DNA of 64,000 nucleotides from Candidatus Gastranaerophilales bacterium (GTDB lineage: Bacteria > Cyanobacteriota > Vampirovibrionia > Gastranaerophilales > Gastranaerophilaceae), in NCBI GenBank assembly GCA_944325605.1, contig CALVAX010000002.1, positions 124,001 to 188,000 on the forward strand, read 5' to 3'. Positions within the stretch are counted from its first letter, which is position 1. Each line of letters begins with the position of its first letter. Both the position numbers and the translations under genes were made by a program. Of this stretch, positions 61,217 to 64,000 are shown piece by piece. The notes below the pieces were generated by a model, which ran no database searches, was not told the DNA's origin, and worked only from the letters and a program-made list of their open reading frames with translations.

Positions 61217-61835
61217 TTCTTATTTCCCTCTTTTGTCCTTAAAAATTTAATCTCTATACCCAGAATCTTATACCAAAAGAAAGTAATTGTAAATTATTGT
61301 TTGAAATTGTTCTTTCTTTGCTTCTGTTGAAGTGACATATGGTACTTTCTTGTGCCGACAAGAAAGTACCGCAAAGAAGCTCCCGAACTGAACTTCGCTC
61401 ACTAATCAATTGTAACCGTTTCACCCCAAGCAAGTGAACTCGTGCTTCGCACTCAAACAGCACTTGCTCTGTTGTTGTGAAACTGAACATTGATTGTTCG
61501 CTCCGCAAAGGTCGGATGTTTTTAACTATTGCCGCCATAGCGTAGTGAACAATAATTGCAGGCGAGGCAAATATCAAAGGCGGGTATTGTTTGAGCGCAG
61601 CGAGTTTACCCGCCTTAATGCCGAGCTGTGCAGATTATTAGTGAACGAAGCGTGCGGACGGTTTTGTGAAACTTTTTACGGAAAAAGTTTCCTCGTCCGG
61701 AGGACAACAATTCATATAAAATATGTTACGACAGATTAATAGAATTCTTGATAATAATCATGTTTGTGTGATAATTTTAATGAGGCTAAATATAAAATAG
61801 CAGAAGTACACAATATATAAAAAGGAAAAACTAAA
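61217..61835. repeat. palindrome-rich spacer between pheT and fusA
   Basis: About 620 bases with no gene, holding several strong inverted repeats. One is a perfect 13-bp stem GGTACTTTCTTGT/ACAAGAAAGTACC with loop GCCG (61341-61370). Another is a perfect 10-bp stem AAGGCGGGTA/TACCCGCCTT (61577-61616) around TTTGAGCGCAGCGAGTTT. The third is nested: CGGACG/CGTCCG (61655-61699) enclosing AAACTTTTT/AAAAAGTTT. The last 120 bases carry the fusA promoter and an AAAAGGAAAAA ribosome binding site. Confidence 0.8.
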
Positions 61836-63923
61836 ATGGCAAGAAAAACTCCATTGGAAAAAATCAGAAACATTGGTATTGCCGCACACATCGACGCCGG
61901 CAAAACCACGACTACAGAGCGTATCTTGTTCTACACCGGTAAAACTCACAAAATCGGTGAAGTTCACGACGGTGCAGCCGTAACTGACTTTATGGAACAG
62001 GAACGTGAAAGAGGTATTACAATTCAGTCCGCTGCAGTTACAGCAGAATGGAAAGGACATCAGATTAACATTATCGACACCCCCGGCCACGTTGACTTCA
62101 CAATTGAAGTTGAACGTTCACTCCGTGTATTGGACGGTGTTGTTGCAGTATTCTGCGCGGTAGGCGGTGTTCAATCCCAGTCTGAAACAGTTTGGAGACA
62201 GGCAAACCGTTACGAAGTTCCGAGAATGGTTTTCGTAAACAAAATGGACAGAACAGGTGCAGATTTCTTTAGAGTTGTTGAACAAATCAAAACAAGACTC
62301 GGCGCAAACGCTGTTCCTATCCAGCTTCCGATTGGCGCTGAAGACAAATTCACAGGTCTGATTGATTTGATGACAATGAAGGCTGAAATCTATACAAACG
62401 ACCTCGGTACAGACATCAGAGAAGAAGAAATTCCGGCAGAACTTGCAGACAAAGCTAAAGAATATAGAGATGCAATGGTTGAAGCTATCGCATCAGAAGA
62501 CGATGTTTTGATGGAAAAATTCTTCGAAGATCCTGAATCAATTACGGTTGACGAATTGAGAGCAGGATTAAGAAAAGCTGTTTGCGAAAACAAAATTGTT
62601 CCGGTTTGCTGCGGAACAGCTTTCAAAAACAAAGGCGTTCAGCTTCTTCTTGACAACGTAGTTTATTATATGCCGTCACCTGTTGATGTAAAAGCTATCG
62701 AAGGTGAACTTGAAGACGGAACAAAAACTGAAAGACATTCTTCAGACTCTGAACCGTTCTCAGCTCTTGCGTTCAAAGTTATGACAGACCCGTATGTAGG
62801 ACGTTTGACATTCTTAAGAGTTTACTCAGGCGTAATCACATCAGGTTCTTATGTTCTCAATGCTACAAACGGCAAAAAAGAACGTATCGCAAGATTGGTT
62901 CGTATGTACGCTGACCAAAGACTTGAAGAAACCGAAGTTTACGCAGGCGACATCTGCGCCGCAGTTGGTTTGAAAGAAACCACAACAGGCGACACGCTTT
63001 GCGATGAAAAAGCTCCGATTATCTTAGAGAGAATGACTTTCCCAGAACCGGTTATTTCAGTTGCAATTGAACCGAAAACTAAAGCTGATCAGGATAAAAT
63101 GGGTATCGCTCTTCAAAAACTTGCAGAAGAAGATCCGTCATTCCGTGTTAAATCTGACACAGAAACCGGTCAGACAATCATTTCCGGTATGGGCGAACTT
63201 CACCTTGATATTATCGTAGACCGTATGCTTAGAGAATTCAAAGTTGAAGCTAACATCGGTAAACCGCAGGTTGCATACCGTGAAACTATCCGCGGAACGG
63301 CAGATCAGGATTCTAAATTCATCCGTCAGTCAGGCGGTAAAGGTCAGTACGGTCACGTTAAAGTTAAAATTTCTCCTGCCGAAGAAAACGCCGGCTTTGT
63401 ATTTGAAAACAAAATCGTCGGCGGTGCAATTCCGAGAGAATACATCGAACCTGCAAGAAAAGGTATGGAAGAGGCTCTTGAAGGCGGAATTTTGGCAGGA
63501 TTCCCGATGATTGACGTCAAAGTTGAACTTTATGACGGCAGCTACCACGAAGTCGACTCTTCAGAAATGGCATTCAAAATCGCAGGTTCTATGGCAATCA
63601 AAGAAGGCTGCCGCAAAGCTCAGCCATGCATTCTTGAACCGATGATGAAAGTCGAAATCGAAATTCCTGAAGAATTCACAGGTACAATTATCGGCGACAT
63701 CTCAAGAAGACGCGGACGTGTTGAAGGTCAGGAACCTCAGGGCAATACAGGAAACGTTATCGTAAGATCAATCGTTCCGCTTGCAAACATGTTCGGTTAC
63801 GCAACAGACTTGAGATCTAACACTCAGGGCCGCGGAACTTTTTCAATGGAATTCGACCATTACGAACAGGTTCCGGCAAATATCGAAAAAGAAATTATTG
63901 AAAAATCAGGTCAGAAGGCTTAA
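61836..63923 (+). CDS. fusA: elongation factor G
   Basis: GTPase that drives ribosomal translocation. The 695 residues have G1 ([20 protein letters not shown]), G2/switch I ([18 protein letters not shown]), G3 ([15 protein letters not shown]) and G4 ([15 protein letters not shown]). Domains II-V follow, ending in [16 protein letters not shown]. Length and motifs are canonical, so it is the main-type EF-G, not a LepA or TetM-like relative. rpsL, rpsG and tuf do not precede it, so the str operon is split or fusA is solitary. Confidence 0.98.
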   Translation: MARKTPLEKIRNIGIAAHIDAGKTTTTERILFYTGKTHKIGEVHDGAAVTDFMEQERERGITIQSAAVTAEWKGHQINIIDTPGHVDFTIEVERSLRVLDGVVAVFCAVGGVQSQSETVWRQANRYEVPRMVFVNKMDRTGADFFRVVEQIKTRLGANAVPIQLPIGAEDKFTGLIDLMTMKAEIYTNDLGTDIREEEIPAELADKAKEYRDAMVEAIASEDDVLMEKFFEDPESITVDELRAGLRKAVCENKIVPVCCGTAFKNKGVQLLLDNVVYYMPSPVDVKAIEGELEDGTKTERHSSDSEPFSALAFKVMTDPYVGRLTFLRVYSGVITSGSYVLNATNGKKERIARLVRMYADQRLEETEVYAGDICAAVGLKETTTGDTLCDEKAPIILERMTFPEPVISVAIEPKTKADQDKMGIALQKLAEEDPSFRVKSDTETGQTIISGMGELHLDIIVDRMLREFKVEANIGKPQVAYRETIRGTADQDSKFIRQSGGKGQYGHVKVKISPAEENAGFVFENKIVGGAIPREYIEPARKGMEEALEGGILAGFPMIDVKVELYDGSYHEVDSSEMAFKIAGSMAIKEGCRKAQPCILEPMMKVEIEIPEEFTGTIIGDISRRRGRVEGQEPQGNTGNVIVRSIVPLANMFGYATDLRSNTQGRGTFSMEFDHYEQVPANIEKEIIEKSGQKA

Positions 63924-63946
63924 TTTTCAATAAAATCAAATAAACC

Positions 63947-63977
63947 AAAAGACCGTCTAAACAGGCGGTCTTTTTTT
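63947..63977 (+). terminator. fusA terminator
   Basis: Stem AAAAGACCGTCT/AGGCGGTCTTTT with one G-T pair and a T-tract, 24 bases after the stop. No tuf gene therefore follows in the same unit. Confidence 0.92.
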
Positions 63978-64000
63978 ATGTTTGAAAAAATAAATTGTTT

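Noticed and set aside
61254-61739. Open frames of 81-107 codons in the pheT-fusA spacer
   Set aside because: They run through palindromes on both strands, have odd Cys/Arg/Ser-rich composition and lack ribosome binding sites.

Overview
The window looks like a stretch of chromosome from a low-GC, diderm, non-photosynthetic relative of the cyanobacteria, most likely a gut Gastranaerophilales (Melainabacteria/Vampirovibrionia). This is inference. It rests on low GC, a cyanobacteria-like set of soluble sensor kinases and HEAT-repeat proteins, a type IV prepilin-like protein with an FTMAEVLITLG leader, a diderm gene set (OmpA-like domain, TonB-C proteins, heptosyltransferase-like GT9, peptidoglycan MurA, MEP-pathway IspD), and repeat-rich intergenic regions. 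No rRNA, tRNA, CRISPR array, prophage or IS transposase was seen.

Layout. 1-2.4 kb: 3' end of an OmpA-family gene, a PFL/DUF711 gene and a tandem pair of unknown paralogues. 2.4-6.2 kb (minus): a histidine kinase, a REC-GGDEF-like-REC regulator and a UvrC without the C-terminal HhH region, apparently one operon. 6.4-8.2 kb: clamp-loader genes holA-holB. 8.2-8.9 kb: a repeat island. 8.9-13.9 kb: PAS/GAF kinase, HEAT protein, prepilin, ispD, rpmB. 13.9-16.1 kb: three TonB-C/signal-peptide proteins. 16.3-19.6 kb: MerR-like coiled coil, recA, a proline-rich exported protein, an HTH/zinc-ribbon protein. 19.6-24.6 kb (minus): TPR, MBL hydrolase, phosphoesterase, TPR, exported GH13 amylase. 24.8-29.7 kb: ROK kinase, GT9, GAF-GGDEF-HD-GYP, thiL. 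29.7-33.5 kb (minus): grpE, dnaJ, beta-propeller, O-methyltransferase. 33.7-44.2 kb: murA, a RWYD-DP duplicated small protein, mfd, SurA/PrsA-like foldase, an OmpR-type two-component pair, tadA, a TIGR02757 protein. 44.2-44.8 kb: a GIY-YIG gene bracketed by repeats. 44.8-49.7 kb: a highly repetitive 627-residue protein, two TPR proteins, a DAHP synthase. 49.8-54.9 kb (minus): GAF-HD-GYP, TPR and two NarL-type regulators, then a pentapeptide protein. 55-58.7 kb: a degenerate M48-like protein, a 1.5-kb repeat island, an unknown gene, an SH3-like protein. 58.7-64 kb: pheT and fusA, divergent around a palindrome-rich spacer.

The most unusual material is not one pathway but two sequence-level systems. 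(1) A dispersed element with nearly fixed ends (TCATYCTGAG ... CGAAGRATCT) encloses a hairpin whose stem bases change in compensating pairs and whose loop is swapped between at least two recurring cargo sequences. It forms islands, brackets the GIY-YIG gene, has entered mfd in frame, and a separate composite repeat is present in opposite orientation 47 kb apart. (2) Several regulatory genes have TATAAT exactly 6 nt before the start codon and no Shine-Dalgarno, predicting leaderless transcripts, while housekeeping genes carry normal GGAGG-type sites. Degenerate signalling and enzyme domains also recur: two HD-GYP proteins with different damaged motifs, a GGDEF-like domain without its motif, and an M48 fold with HELGS in place of HExxH.
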